Positions 1 to 12,418 are shown, numbered from the stretch's first letter. The stretch is DNA of 64,000 bases from Prosopocoilus inquinatus (GCA_036172665.1 CM069874.1:25503946-25567945), one strand, 5' to 3'. A program made the numbers and translations. The notes: generated by a model from the sequence alone, not told the origin.

Positions 1-180
1 TGCCAACGTTTCATTCTCAAGAACGAACCGCGTGTCACGGTGTTTTTCTACTGCCGACGTTTCGTTCTTTCTGCCGACCTTTCGTTCTTCCCAAGAATGG
101 AATGTCGACAGTAGAAGAAATCCGAGACACCCGGTTAGAACGAAACGTCTGTAGGGTTTCAACCGGAGGCCAAGTATTCA
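1..180. repeat. Repeated CTGCCGACGTTTCGTTCT motifs at the left edge
   Basis: The motif GCCgACgTTTCgTTCT occurs three times directly (4, 51, 79) and inverted at 140-152; probably the end of an element cut by the window. Confidence 0.5.
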
Positions 181-1621
181 ACCATTCTGTTTCACTTTTG
201 GAAGATTGTTAAATCAGCATTAAAAAAAAGAGATGTCGGTCAAACAGGCCAAAACAGCAACGCAAAGTTGACATCGCCATTTTTTTAAATCAATTTGAAA
301 ATGTTTTATTTGCAAGAGTTGTTGCAATGCTACTTTATCATGATTTAAAATATAAGTTCTGTATAATGTGAAGACTACTATTATAACGAAATTTGTTTGT
401 TAATATGTGTTAATTTATATTTCAAACCAATTTAACGCTCTGATGAAGCTAATAAATTTTAACGAAAGCTTAGCACTAAAAATAAACTTTTCAGAATTGC
501 CTATTTGACGGAAAAAATCTTTATTTATTGTTGTTTCCTAACGGTCGATACGATACTCCTTGTATACATACTAGTACTCTTAAATATCACGCCTTTGGTA
601 AAATTACGATTTGACCCACAACTTAAATACTTGTTGAGAAGCATAGAGCAGAAAATTTGGTCACTTTGTGTAAAATAAACGTTGGTTAGTATGATTTCCT
701 TGATTAAAATATTTAATAAATTGTTGCTTCTCAGACTTTTATATTGTTTCGATGTACGTTTTGTACGCGAAAATTACTCGTGATGGGAAATTAGCGTTAT
801 CAATGTTAGTATCTCATTGGTTTGTAAAATAAGACTGAAGATTTAAAGGTATTGAAAGGACACTTGTATGAAGTTACTAACAGCGGAATATTTTACTTAA
901 GGTAAGTTGGTTTAGTTACAGAATTAAATTCATCTATAACAATCACACGAATTTTGTAAGTCTCGGCTAAATTATACGGGATGTTCCGATATTCGGGCAT
1001 TCGGAATGATTTTATTATACAATAAAACTAAATAGAAAGTACCTTTGCGTTTTTCGACTAGGCCAAACGTGGGCAGATAAATCCGGAAAGAGCGAGGTCG
1101 AAGTATCCCTGTTACTATTCGACGGTAAGAATGAATCCAATATCAAACAAGTGCGATCTCATAGAAGTTACAAAAAAAGTTTCGTATGTTATTGGCTGTT
1201 GTGATTAGCGCGCAACTAATAATGTGAAGAAAGGGAATGTACCCCGTCATATTTTCCCCACTATAATTTAAAAATGTTATACATATAATACTTAACCAAC
1301 AGCTTCATTTTTGTCAAATGTTTACCTTTATTGTATAGTTCCTCAGTGATTATGTCTCATTCATTTCGAGATCAATGGGTCGTTTCAAAGAAATTTTTCG
1401 TTTTATAATTTACTCTTTTCAACCTATCGTAAAAATTCTCACAAATAAGCGATAGTTGCAATAGTAGTAAAAGTAGCCATTTTTGTATTAAGGGCGTGAA
1501 GGAGATGTCTGTAGCAAAATTATAAGCCCGAAGCCTAAAGGGCCGGATTTTAAGATGACAAAACACCAAAATCGTCCTTCACACCCGAAGTGCAAATAAG
1601 ATTTTTTTGTAAAATCCTTTA
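181..1621. other. No gene seen
   Basis: AT-rich sequence without a convincing ORF, exon or repeat family. Confidence 0.5.
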
Positions 1622-1751
1622 AGGTCCAGTTTTACAAATGCGGCTCAACCTTGAGCTGAGGTTTAAACCCTTAGCAACGATTATTTCAACAATTGTTGTG
1701 AAGGATTTAAGCTTCGGCTCAAAATTAAACCGTCATTGTAAAACTGGGCCT
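1622..1751. mobile_element. Hairpin MITE with TAA flanks
   Basis: AGGTCCAGTTTTACAAATGC ... at the left pairs with GTCATTGTAAAACTGGGCCT at the right; inner arms GGTTTAA..CCTT and AACAATT also pair. TAA lies next to both GG..CC ends, the duplication size of PIF/Harbinger-type elements. Confidence 0.7.
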
Positions 1752-2184
1752 AAATCTTTAAATCCACCTTAAAGCTTTGAAAAAATAAAAGCAAATAATG
1801 CAAATAAATAAAAAAGAAACATTAAATACAATTGCTGATTGTTTAGGCCTTAGGGCGCAAAAAGCACTGTTTACGTCCGCAAATTAATGCATACATGACC
1901 TAATTTTAATACAATTTTACAGCAAAAAAAAAAACATTTTGGAGTTCGTCGTCGTGGAGTTCGTTCACAAACGGTTCCAGAATATTTTGACAATAGATTT
2001 CTGCGTTGCTGTTTCCCTCAGAAAAACAAGACGAAACCCATTATTCTTCAGTAGGGTATAGCACACCAAATTAGAATTTAGATAAATATAAATAAATAAA
2101 TATATATAAATATAAATTTTTAAAACTTAATTGCTTATTTTTTCTTAATTAAAATAAGTTTTAGGCAATTGCCTAAACACCCAA

Positions 2185-2325
2185 GGTTTAGAGCCGGTTT
2201 CATAATCGAACTAAAATTGTGAAAAAATGTGAAAACGTAATTATATACACATCGAAATGTGACTTTTATTTTAAAGTCTCGTTTAGTTTGATAATGAGAC
2301 CGATTTTTGAAACGCGCTTGATTTA
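2185..2325. repeat. Probable hairpin MITE
   Basis: GAGCCGGTTTCATAATCGAA at the left is imperfectly inverted at the right (GATAATGAGACCGATTTTTG). Wording resembles the 33743 family. Confidence 0.4.
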
Positions 2326-2564
2326 CCTCCCTCTTCACTTACTTATCGGACTTCAGATCGCCCACAAAATTTAATGCAATACACAATAAACGATGTGGTC
2401 ACACCGTTCATGACACCACGCTTCTGAACAGAAGTGGTAGGAGTCGATCAAGATTTCTCGCCTAACTATAGTTATAACCATATGTCCATATAAATTTATT
2501 TTGACAAAGATGGACCACGGAATTGTAAACGAATGTCGTAAACTACAACAACAAGCCGTTGTCA

Positions 2565-2660
2565 GTTCATAAATTGTTGCAGTAATCTGAGACAAATGTT
2601 TTGTCTTCTGTGGACATCCTTTATCAAAAATTTATTTGGACACATGGTATTTATTAGTGA
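2565..2660 (+). repeat. Dispersed repeat shared with 32815-32960
   Basis: Both places carry CCTTTATCAAAAATTTATTT GGACA followed by GTATTTA, and GTCTCAGAT/AATTTATGAATTGACAAC wording (partly inverted order). Nature unknown. Confidence 0.5.
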
Positions 2661-3605
2661 TGTAAAAATATATTAAAAAAAAAAAAACTTGTAGAGCCCA
2701 CAAGTATTATATCGTTTTTGATTCTCTAACGGAGAATTAAAAAATAAAAGTACTAGTAATTTGTTACCTTAAGTACTAAATTATGTAATACTGCAGTGCG
2801 TTCATAAATGGAGAGTGTGGGATTTAGTATTTATATCAAAACTGCCTTAAAATTCTCGTAACTTATTATTATTATTTTTTTAAGTATGTTTTACATCGAC
2901 TACTTTTTTACTAAAATGCAGCGCATCGGTTTTACTAAAAAAATCACTTTCTCAATGTAATTCCTTCCAGATTATTTTCTGGACATAAAACAATCCGAAA
3001 CTCACAGCTTTTGGTTTGTATAAAAAAAGCTTCTGGGTTTAATGTTTTTAATAAAACACATTGATTTATACCATGTATGTACCGTTTCTTAAAATTTATT
3101 TTTTTCTTGAGTCGTCCTGCAGTGAGGTGGTTAAGTTTTAATTTTCAGATTTTAAAAGAAAGATAATGAGGAGGTGATAGAGGAGTAGAAAAATACTTAA
3201 ATACCGAACTTAAAAAACGAAAATCACAGAAATTTTAAAACTTAATTTCGCCTTAGACACGGAAATATTTCTTGTATCAAATTTGTAAAAAACTAACAAA
3301 GTATCAAACTAACCAATAAACATTCACTATGTCTCTCTGTCACTTGTAACAAATTTATGTACATATTTCTACAAAAATTATCATCGTGTCATATGGTTCT
3401 TATTAAAGCATTTTTTAGCCGATACAAATTTTATTCGAAGGTGGACTCTTCGCCAATAAGTTTTTAGGACTTTAGGATGTAACACAAATAATTTACCGGC
3501 GGTATACCAAATTTTATATTTTATTCTATTCTAAAGTATGTATAGTAATTAAGGAGGAATAACAATAAAACATACATTAAAAAGATTCTTGTAATTTTAG
3601 TCACC
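2661..3605. other. Downstream flank of the SDR gene
   Basis: AT-rich; holds the likely 3' UTR of the SDR gene (poly(A) signal at about 3435-3430 on the minus strand) and otherwise nothing recognisable. Confidence 0.5.
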
Positions 3606-6600
3606 TCAAACAGGTTCTCCGACAGGTCGAATTGTAAGTTCAGTCACCTAAAAAAAAAAATTATCCAGTGCCTCGCACTTTAAAAAAAAATATTGTTACG
3701 AACCTGTACATGCGGAGGAGTCGATAAAATATAAACGACTGCTTTAGCTATGTCTATGGGATACAAACGAGGAGCGAAGTTTTCTATGCTCGCTATGTTT
3801 TGGTGTTGTAAGAAACCATTTCGTTTAACAATTTCAGTTTCGACGTACCCTGGGCTTAAACTCTAAAATCAGATGATGAATAATGACTTCTTTATAACGA
3901 GCGTCTAATTAAAAACCTGGGCAAGTAGGTTGTGGTCAGGGTTGTGGTCGAGAATTTGTCCGCCGCATGCATGTCGCTTCTAAGTTCAAAACTATTTTTT
4001 CACAAACTACTAAAAAATTCCCTTTTCAATTGAAGAAAAGACATTTACGATTGAAAGTTACTTTCGCAACGGCCGCAAAATTAATGGTGTCTGGTCCTAT
4101 TCAATTCAAGATTGTTTGGAGGAATTTCGTGCCCAGTTTCCGGAAATTGTTGTTGATTATTAGGCCTAGGCGCATTTTAGGCGGAGGGTTTCGTTAAATA
4201 TAAGAGGAACTATTAATATGTTGAAGCGATCATAGTCGGAAAAAGTTCTAATCTTTAACGCGTCTGCCTTGTAAAAACAAAATAATAAACCAGTCGAAAC
4301 CCGAGAAATCTGTGCGGCACGCAGTAACCACTACAGTTCTGGTCGACTGGATACAAAAACTTGTTTACATAACCGAATAATTCGCAAATGAACTCGCATT
4401 CTTTTTGCAGTGACGACGCTATAATTCTTCTATAAGTTACATTGAAGAATTATAATGTTTTCATAATTATTAATTTAAAAGAAACTATAAAGGCAATTAT
4501 ATTACACACGTAATTTACATCAAACGGTTGCTTCTGATGCAATAAGCGCGAGGGTGAGAGTTCCTTGGGCATTTAAGCCATTCAGCGGTGACGTTGAAAT
4601 CTACGCCGCTGCTTTGTTTATCTTTATACTGTTTTTTACCAGATATCCTAGGAATGTCCGACCTTTATTGATTATAACCAATTTCTAGAATGTTTAAATC
4701 GAAGTGTGGTATTATTTCGACAAACTGGATCTTTAACAAGTAAGAAATGAAGCGGAAGATCAAAAAAACGTACTCCAGAAGTTATCAATGAAATCAATCA
4801 GATAATGGAAGATGCACTTCGAACCACTCTTCGTCACCTGTCTCAACAAGTGCATCTTTCTGTGGAAACTTGCCGAACAGTATTAAAAAAAGGTTTACAC
4901 TTTTATCCTTACTGGATAACTGTGCTTCCCGAATTGTTACAAACTGATCTTCCGCAAAGACTTCGGTTTTGTCACTGGTTTTTAGAAGTGTTACAAAATG
5001 ACGATGCAACTTTAAATAGAACATTCTTCACTGATGAGGCCTGGTTTTATAGGAATGGGTACGTCAATTCAGAAAACATGCGAATATGGAGCTCTGAAAA
5101 TCCTCATACATTTGCAGAAATATCTTAACATGCTGAAAAAGTTGGTGTGTGGGTAGCCTTCAGTGGTAGGAGATTAATAGGACCAATTTTCTTTAAAGGT
5201 GATCTTAATTAATCGTTTTTAAGTATTTTTTTAATTCTGGCGTTTAATGTCAGGTAACATAAACGCAAACGCAATTCGTTACCGAAATGAAATTTTACTA
5301 CCATTCTTCCAACAACTGCATGACGACGAATTACAAGGCGGATATTTTCAACAAGATGGTGCAACACCTCACTGTACTATGGAGACCGTAGCGCTAATAC
5401 GAGAATTTTACGATAATCGTGTTATTAATCGGAATACAAAAATTCCCTGGCCCCCACGTTCCTGTGATTTAACTCCTTGTGATTTTTTTCTATGACCTTA
5501 CATCAAAAATAACATTTATTCAGCACCTATCAATAATTTGAACGATCTCAGAGAACGAATATTTCATAAGTGTCAAGAAATTACTAACTCTCCGCATTTA
5601 CTACAAAATGTTCTTAATGGAATTAAAAAAACGATTATTAAATGTTACCAAGAAGGGGGTGGGCATATTCAGCATATTTTATAATAAACGTTTTGAAATT
5701 TCAAGTCTTTTACTGCAAAATCACTTTTAACAAGGAAATAAAAAATAATTCATCGTCAATTTTGACGTTACGTCTGACAGCTTGGAAGTTGAACTTAGAA
5801 GCGACATGCATGCAGCGTAAAAATTCTTGACCACAACCTACTTGACCAGATTTTTAATTACACGCTCGTTAGATAAAACAATTGATTAATGCTCACAGTA
5901 ACTTTGATTAAAGAACCAGTTTCAATCAATTCCTGCCTTAAGGTCTCAGTAATTGCAGTCACTGCGTGTTTTGAAGCGGGGTAAACATTTTTCAATGGTA
6001 AAGTTGGTACATAATGTCCAGCTACACTGTTTACATTAACAATATGTCCGTCGATGTTGTTTCGTGTCATACTTCTGATTGCTTCTCTTGATGCGATAGT
6101 GAGGCCGAGGACATTGGTGTCGAGGACTTGTTTCCATTCTTTTGTATCTCCATTTATTATGTTTGTGGGCCTTGCTACCCCTGCATTGTTTATTAATATA
6201 GATATGGGGCCCACGTTGTCTTCAATCCATGTGAACGCTTTCACTATGTCTTCTTCGTTTGTCATGTCGACTTTAAGTGCGTGAAGTTTCTCAGTTTTTA
6301 CTTCGATTTCATTAATTTTCTCTGCTCTTCGGGCAAAACCGACGACCTAAAATTTTCATATATTACAAAGAACAGGCTTGTACGGTAGATTAGGAAGGCT
6401 TTTAGCTTAAATTTTGAAACTGATGGAGTTGTCTCACAAGAGTCGAGAAAGGTTAGTGAAAAATGTAAAATGGTAGAGACTGGAAACAAGAAAAGAGAAT
6501 CGAACTAAGTAACGATGGCAAAAAGGAAAAATGAACACAGAAGAAGAGGTGACATAACGAGAATGAAAATTCAACGGAAAAGGACATTAACAAAAGGCAA

Positions 6601-8065
6601 GGAAGGACAAAAATAAAAAGGAAAAACATATACGCAAAGACAAAAATTACATATTTGAATGAAAACAGAATTCCAACATCGGAAATTACATTAGATAAGA
6701 AAAGAAAAGACAGAAAAAGAAGAAGGCAACAATGAGAAAATGAATGAGGCGAGAAGGAAAAAAGAAAGTATAATAAAAGAAGAAGATGACAATCGGCGTT
6801 TCAACTCTTTTAACATACTCATTAGTATTTGAGAAAAGATCTGAGATAAAATGTAAAATAATATTTCTATTTCCCACACAAGGAGTAATGACAGGACAAA
6901 AGAAATGAAAAGAAAAGACAAAATAAAATAGAAAAACAAAAACAGTCAAAAGAGTGTCTCAACTTTCTAATGTATTTTCACGAAGAACTTAAAAGTCGCA
7001 CAACATAACTTAACTTTCAGTATTGTTCATTTTCAGAAATTAAAAATTAACTCGTCTAAATCTCACATGGAGGAAAATGTTATAATATAATTCCAGTACT
7101 CGTGTCGAGCCTTCGAAGATTAGTGAGTAAATGAAAATAAATTTTTCAACCGCCTAGGGTATTAGAATATTAAGTACACACACACAAAAGGCTTGTGCAC
7201 GCCCATGTAAGTCTTGCTTTTGCTTTTAATATTTTAAGATTTTTATCCTTTTAATTGTAATTTAGGCACTTGAAAATGCTTTAAAAAAAAGCGAAACCGA
7301 AAATGATGCAGAGCGACATGGCCTTTCAGTCACTTAACTCTTTGCCTTTCAACCTCATGGAAGACCCAACCTCTTTTTATAACGTTCTTTTCTTAATGGA
7401 ACTGAAATTTTCTAAGCAACAAATTCACTCAGCTATAACTTCTGAATCAATTATTTTAGAAAAAAAAAATTTTAATCATAAACCGGAGAGAATTATGATT
7501 GGAAACAACTACATTTACAAATATTTTAGAAATAATTAAATAAAATTTTAAGTAGAATCCTTAATTATGTTTTGTAGTATGTATTTGAAAATGTTCCGCT
7601 CTCGTCAATTTGATTCAAACTTTAGGAAATATTGCGCCCATAAATACCCGTAAATGCGCCCATAAATACCCGTACCATTCGAACAAAGTTCAAAAGTTTC
7701 ATACAGTAATTTAGAAAAAAAAAAATCAGAAAGGAAGTAGTCTTGGCTTTGAGAGTTTGGGAAGAATTAAAACAAACGGATTTAAACTCATATTTCTTTG
7801 CATTAAATTCTGATAGTTAAATGATTCAAAGAAATGACAAAATAAATAACATAATTAATATTTTAATATAAGAATAAAATAGGCAATGAACTTAATGAAC
7901 TTAATGATCATTTACACAAATAACATTGAAAATTTAAATGACATCACAATTGCATTTTCTTATTTTTACCTGTAATCCATTTTCCACCAAAATTTTCGCC
8001 GTTGCTGCTCCAATTCCGGAACTCGCGCCTGTTACAACAGCCACCTTATTCCTCCAACGATCCAT
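3606..8065 (-). CDS. Short-chain dehydrogenase/reductase (DHRS11 / farnesol dehydrogenase-like), 4 exons
   Basis: Exons on the minus strand are 8065-7970, 6346-5897, 3862-3704 and 3647-3606, all joined in phase 0 at GT-AG sites; together they encode 248 aa, the usual length of a classical SDR. I chose the ATG at 8065 because the Rossmann motif TGASSGIG follows at residues 12-19. Other SDR landmarks are NNAG at 85-88, N110, S139, and YxxxK with Y154 and K158 (the N-S-Y-K tetrad), then SPGYVET at 185-191. A basic pair after strand 2 (R38, R39) suggests NADP(H) preference. The protein ends TIRPVGEPV, like the IRP(T/V)G tail of DHRS11-type enzymes. The family oxidises or reduces alcohols, aldehydes or ketones (insect members include farnesol dehydrogenases) in the cytosol; the substrate here cannot be told. 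Introns are 1623, 2034 and 56 nt; the 2034-nt one is filled by a mariner element. A possible poly(A) signal on the minus strand lies at 3435-3430. Exon limits come from reading only, without transcripts. Confidence 0.93.
3897..5869 (+). mobile_element. DD41D mariner-like transposon (defective), inside SDR intron 2
   Basis: A full-length element of about 1973 bp is bounded by long terminal inverted repeats (roughly 90-100 bp) starting ACGAGCG at 3897 and ending CGCTCGT at 5869. It is flanked by TA duplications at 3895-3896 and 5870-5871, the hallmark of Tc1/mariner insertion. The left repeat carries a small internal duplication of a GGTTGTGGTC-like unit that the right repeat has once. The element is in the opposite orientation to the SDR gene. 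Its transposase is broken (see separate entry), so the copy cannot move by itself. Confidence 0.93.
4716..5683 (+). pseudogene. Broken DD41D (rosa-like) mariner transposase
   Basis: The reading frame begins in the linker after the helix-turn-helix region ([11 protein letters not shown], stop, [12 protein letters not shown] from about 4716). It runs to 5127 with a TDEAW motif holding the first catalytic Asp, then after stops resumes at 5247-5495 with QQDGATPH (second Asp) and [14 protein letters not shown] (third Asp). It continues past another stop to about 5683. Counting from the Asp of DGATPH to the Asp of CDFF gives 41 intervening residues, which places it in the DD41D group of the IS630-Tc1-mariner superfamily and not in DD34D mariner or DD34E Tc1. 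In-frame stops near 4752, 5126, 5213 and 5493 and at least one frame change make it a pseudogene. Insects carry many such relics; I infer no host function. Confidence 0.9.
6347..7969 (-). other. SDR intron 1
   Basis: Contains a purine-rich low-complexity stretch (6480-6960) and a 78-codon plus-strand open frame at 7303-7539 with no recognisable family. Confidence 0.6.
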
Positions 8066-9141
8066 GATGACTAACGTGTTTGCCAGAGAAGTTTCACATT
8101 TCACCTTAAATTTACTTTCTTTATTGCCGCTTTCACGAAAGCATTACTATTCTCACATTCACTGTTTTCTTTTATTAATGATTATAATTTGGATAGCCTC
8201 ATTTCTATTCCCACATATTTACTTATAAAAACTATAAATTCAGCTTTATGGTTATAATTTTTTTTAAAAAGGGAAATGTGTATTATTTACTTGTTATATT
8301 TATTTTACATTTCATTTTACGCAACAAAATCTTAGAAAGTGAGACGTAAAATTAATTACGAGTTCGCTCTTAAAAGAGCATATTTTTAGGGAATGCAAAA
8401 ATAACTTTATTGTTTATAACAAATGTTGAATATGTTGGCATTCTTCTTAAACAAAAACATTTGTCTTCGCTTCAATTCGTGATACCTATTTTCTGGAATT
8501 TGTAGTGAGTCTTTAACTTTTAAAACAATTCTTCTTCTAAAACAACTCTTTTTTTAGGTAGGACCAGACGAAGAAGTCCGTTAAATAACAAGAAGGTGAA
8601 GAGGGATTTTTTTTGTTTTGATGAAGCCACGCATCAAAATACTCTCACTGTGCTAATTGTTGTTCCATCTTGTTGGAAAAATCTTTCCCACAGCTCACCT
8701 ATACCTTGGAATTTAGAAATGTGCAAGATTTATTGGAGATCTTTTTTTCGTCAAAGAAAACGGAGCCAATTAATTTCAGACCTAACAACACGCCAACTTT
8801 TTTACAATTGCAGTGGAACATCTCAACAAAAATGGGTGTTAATAGTACTTCACGTATGAAGGTTTTGGGAGTTAACATTACCCTGAAGAGTGAAGCAAAA
8901 TTCATCGGAAAAGAAGTCTTTTTTTAGGGTACCTTTCATCTTCATGGTGAAAACCAACGTCAAAAGTTCACTATTATCGGCGAGCTGAAAACGACAATGT
9001 GAATTGAATTGTTTCTCGCTTAATGACATGTAGGAAAGTATGCCTTGCATTCCTTTTACAATTTAATTTGTTTAGATAGATAACCGATTGTAAAAGGAAT
9101 GAGTTTGTGAGGAAACCTAAGTGAGGTAAAGATTTAAAAAA

Positions 9142-9235
9142 AAATTGTTGCAAATCGTTTTTGATTGCAGTGGATTGCTCGAGCAGCGTCTGTGCAGCTG
9201 TTTCAGCCCTATTTGGGGCTTCATCAGCTCATAAA
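9142..9235 (-). repeat. Hammerhead repeat, copy A (ribozyme module fragment)
   Basis: Begins AATTGTTGCAAATCGTTTTT, holds decayed ribozyme A and stops just past CTGATGA; no tail module follows. Confidence 0.7.
9178..9230 (-). ncRNA. Decayed hammerhead ribozyme, copy A
   Basis: CTGATGA, the stem II hairpin with AAATA loop and GAAA are intact. The U of the A15.1-U16.1 pair is replaced by C, and the 5' strand of stem I has been lost (sequence before CTGATGA no longer pairs with CAGACG). It is therefore predicted inactive. The downstream part still carries the CTCGAG and the family's GATTGCAGTGGA border at about 9162-9175. Confidence 0.75.
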
Positions 9236-10102
9236 TAGCTGTTTAAGCTAAAGATTAACATTACGAAGAAGGGATGCTGATGAAATGCTCAGATAATTGA
9301 TTGTCTGATGGTAAAAGAAACGAATAAGGAAGTGATGCCATGTGATAATCTTGGTTAGAGAAAAGCAGAAATTGAAAAGTTTTTAGATATACCTTTTAAT
9401 TTACCAAAATAATAATTACTATAATTATCAAAAAATCCGGATAAATAATTTACTTAGATTGATTAAAAACTAGGTTAAAATGATTATAATTTTCATAGAC
9501 AACTTAGCGCTGAAATTTAATTGATCGCTTGTTATATCTAACCATAATTATTTTGAATGAGTTTTAAAGAAATAAAATTTGATTAATGAATATTTAAGCG
9601 ATGTTATTTAGTAATTAATAAAGCGATCAATATTCAATTATTTCTTAATGAGAAAATGCCGTGCGACATTTGAACGTATAAAAATAGATTACAGACATAG
9701 CTCGACCAGTTACAAAAATACTTGTTATCTGAATTTTTTCAGTAATCGCTACCTATTCCATACAGGGTGTTACAAAAATGTGATTTTTTTTAAATAAGTG
9801 TTTTTTACTCCTATTGCTTTCAGTATCACATAGCAAAAACACTTTAACAAAAAAATGTTATCAGTTAGTTAGTACCTGACATATTATTGACATTAGAGCA
9901 GAGCAAATTAAAGTTCATTTGCAACTTCACCTTTTTATACCTATAAGGTACTCTCCACCAGTGTGTTCCTTTAGACGTACAAAATGTTTGTCCACTTTTA
10001 CATGAGTCAGTTTATACGTAAACAAACAAGGTTTGTTTACTTTCACATATTAACGATGTAGACTATGTAAACAACCGTAAGAAAAAAGATACGCAACGTT
10101 TT

Positions 10103-11468
10103 ACTATTTTCTGACAATTTTCATCGGACAAAAATCGACTTCAATTAACGTAGACAAGGTTGGCAACCTAGAAAATCAGTGTCCATTGACATTCTCAGTT
10201 TAGGTATTAAGTGCAATTGCCAAAGATATTTTCCTTATAAACTGTTTTCACTGAATTATTATCAACCTTAATATGGTGCGTCCAAGCAGATACAAAAATA
10301 AAATATTAGAAGAACTTTAATTACATATTAATAATAAAGAATGAGGAAGTATAGGACGATGTGTAATTATTGTGAAAAAAATTGTCCAATATGTTACTCT
10401 GCATGCAAGTTAACTATGCATCAGTAACTGGCGGTATACGTGTTTGTGAAATAATTGCAGAAATTTAAACTGTAATACATCACCTTAAATGGAAACGATT
10501 GAACTTAATGTCCTTAACAAAAGTTTTACACATTTCGAGAAAATTGAAGTTGAAAATCGGCCAAGAAATAAACGTACGTCTATATCTTTGAGGTAGGTCA
10601 AGAGATGAAAATGTTATTATTTTATTATGAAAACAGAAGTGCAATTGACCAGTCACCTTTGCCGAAGTCGAGAGGCAGATAAAGCGTTGTTCTTAACGTC
10701 ACAAGAAGTCGTATTGCAACTGAGGAAAGACCTTGCTTAATTTCTTATGATTATGACACAATTTATTGCTCCGTATACTTTGGGATCAACAGTTTAGTTT
10801 GCGAAAAGTGATTGAATGAGTTAAAGCTAAATATTTATCTACATACTATTCTTACTTATTAAAAGCCGTAATTTATGAACGGCGAGAGAACAGCATTTCA
10901 GAGGAGTGTATTCATAATGCTGTAGTTAGAATCACTTTTTCGCCGAGCTCGTTTGTGTATCGCTAATGATGGACGCCACGTCGAACAATTGTTATAAACA
11001 TTTATAAATGTCTAATAGTGAACGTTTGTTTGAATGTGATCCTCCATGCAGATGATATTCGGTAAGTGTGTCTTGCGTATTAGTCATTTCTGCGATGTTT
11101 ACTGTCTGCGATTAGAAGAGCAAGTTCCGTAATTTTTTTTTGTTCTTTCATGAGTGCCGAATAAGAGACGGATAAAGGAATTTTTTTTTATTATGCGAAA
11201 TTCTTTTCGTATTTTTTCGTATTGTTTGTGCTATCGGCGTTCTGTGGTCAAAAATTTTGCACTTATTTTGCAAAAAACCTGTATATTATTGTTAAAAGGT
11301 TCATACTTACGTGAGAAAAAAGATGTTTATATTGTCTTCATTGTTTACGTTATATACATACACGCATTAAAATATGATGTCTACTATGTCATTGTTTACA
11401 TGTAAACAAATTATGCAAATTACTATCTGAAGTCAACTCTTGTCCGATGAAATTTGTAAGAAAATAGT
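10103..11468. mobile_element. Possible non-autonomous element with 40-bp inverted ends
   Basis: ACTATTTTCTGACAATTTTC ATCGGACAAAAATCGACTTC at 10103-10142 is inverted at 11429-11468 with few mismatches. The interior has no recognised protein. The same end sequence recurs at 12243-12312. Confidence 0.6.
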
Positions 11469-12242
11469 TTTTAAAACTTTAACCGGACATTGTTTAAATT
11501 AGAAGAAGCACTCTACATTTCATGGCTTCTTCAGGAGCAAATTACGTTCAATACTTTACATGCACATCACTACTCTTCACTTTAGACATTGACATTCATT
11601 TTTTATTTAAAAAAAATAAAAATCAGAATATTTTCAGTTCTGTTTTGTTGCTTCTCGTACTTAAAATAATATTCAATTTAACTAAAATTAATAATTTTGC
11701 TTCTTCTCATCAAGAATCAACATTTTTAAACATACTCTTGTTATTATAATTTTCGTACTTTTGTACGAATTTAATTATCATTTATTACAAAAATTATTGC
11801 ATTTTTAGAAATCGTATTTAGGTACTTATTAATTTCTTTTAATATTATTTTAGTGTTTTGTTGCATTTTTATAATTTTTTTCCTATTTAAAGGATCATTG
11901 ATCATTTCAGTAAAATGTAATCTTTATATAATTTTGAAATTAAGCAGAAGATGTAAGTGTAATTCTGAAAAATATACTAAACATATTTGGCACTGACATA
12001 TCTAAAAATTGATTGAAACTCTGCAGGGACGTAAAATTGTGAGGTACCGTTGCCATGTCTGACCAACAAAACGTTTAATCATTGAGTCGTTTATTGTTTT
12101 CTAAAATACACCCATCTGCTTATATTTCATCTTCATCAGTACTGGAGTTGCTAAAAACTACTTTCCGACATTACTAACATGTAATTAAATTTTTATTTTA
12201 TTTGAACTCAGCAGTGTTTAACTGTAGTACTTTATTACTCCT

Positions 12243-12315
12243 ACAAGTCGACTCTTGTCCGATGAAAATTGTAAGAAAATAATTGAAGTTGATTCTTGTC
12301 CGATGAAAATTGTAA
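12243..12315 (+). repeat. Tandem pair of TCTTGTCCGATGAAAATTGT units
   Basis: Two direct copies of TCTTGTCCGATGAAAATTGT AAG follow each other with about 43-bp spacing; they are ends of the 10103-11468 type. Confidence 0.7.
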
Positions 12316-12418
12316 GTACAATTTTTTTTAATCTCGAACCGGACAGAAATATGATGGGAACACAATTAACGTTCCCATCATATTTCTGTCCGATTCGAGA
12401 TTAAAAAAATTTGTACTT
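12315..12418. repeat. Near-perfect 47-bp hairpin
   Basis: Arms 12315-12361 and 12371-12418 around a 9-nt loop: AATCTCGAACCGGACAGAAA TATGATGGGAAC against its reverse complement with one or two mismatches. A transcript would form a long duplex. Confidence 0.92.

Larger units (their letters stand above)
8066..12242. other. Intergenic region between SDR and the ATPase beta gene
   Basis: Apart from hammerhead repeat A (9142) and the inverted-end element (10103) I see no gene. Overlapping short frames at 8596-8927 have no known family. Several CAGGGTGTT-type element ends (for example 9763) lack partners. Confidence 0.5.

Noticed and set aside
7303..7539. 78-codon plus-strand ORF in SDR intron 1
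   Set aside because: No family match or splice partner; length is expected by chance in this composition.
8596..8927. Overlapping short ORFs upstream of the SDR gene
   Set aside because: No recognisable domain, and frames overlap on both strands.
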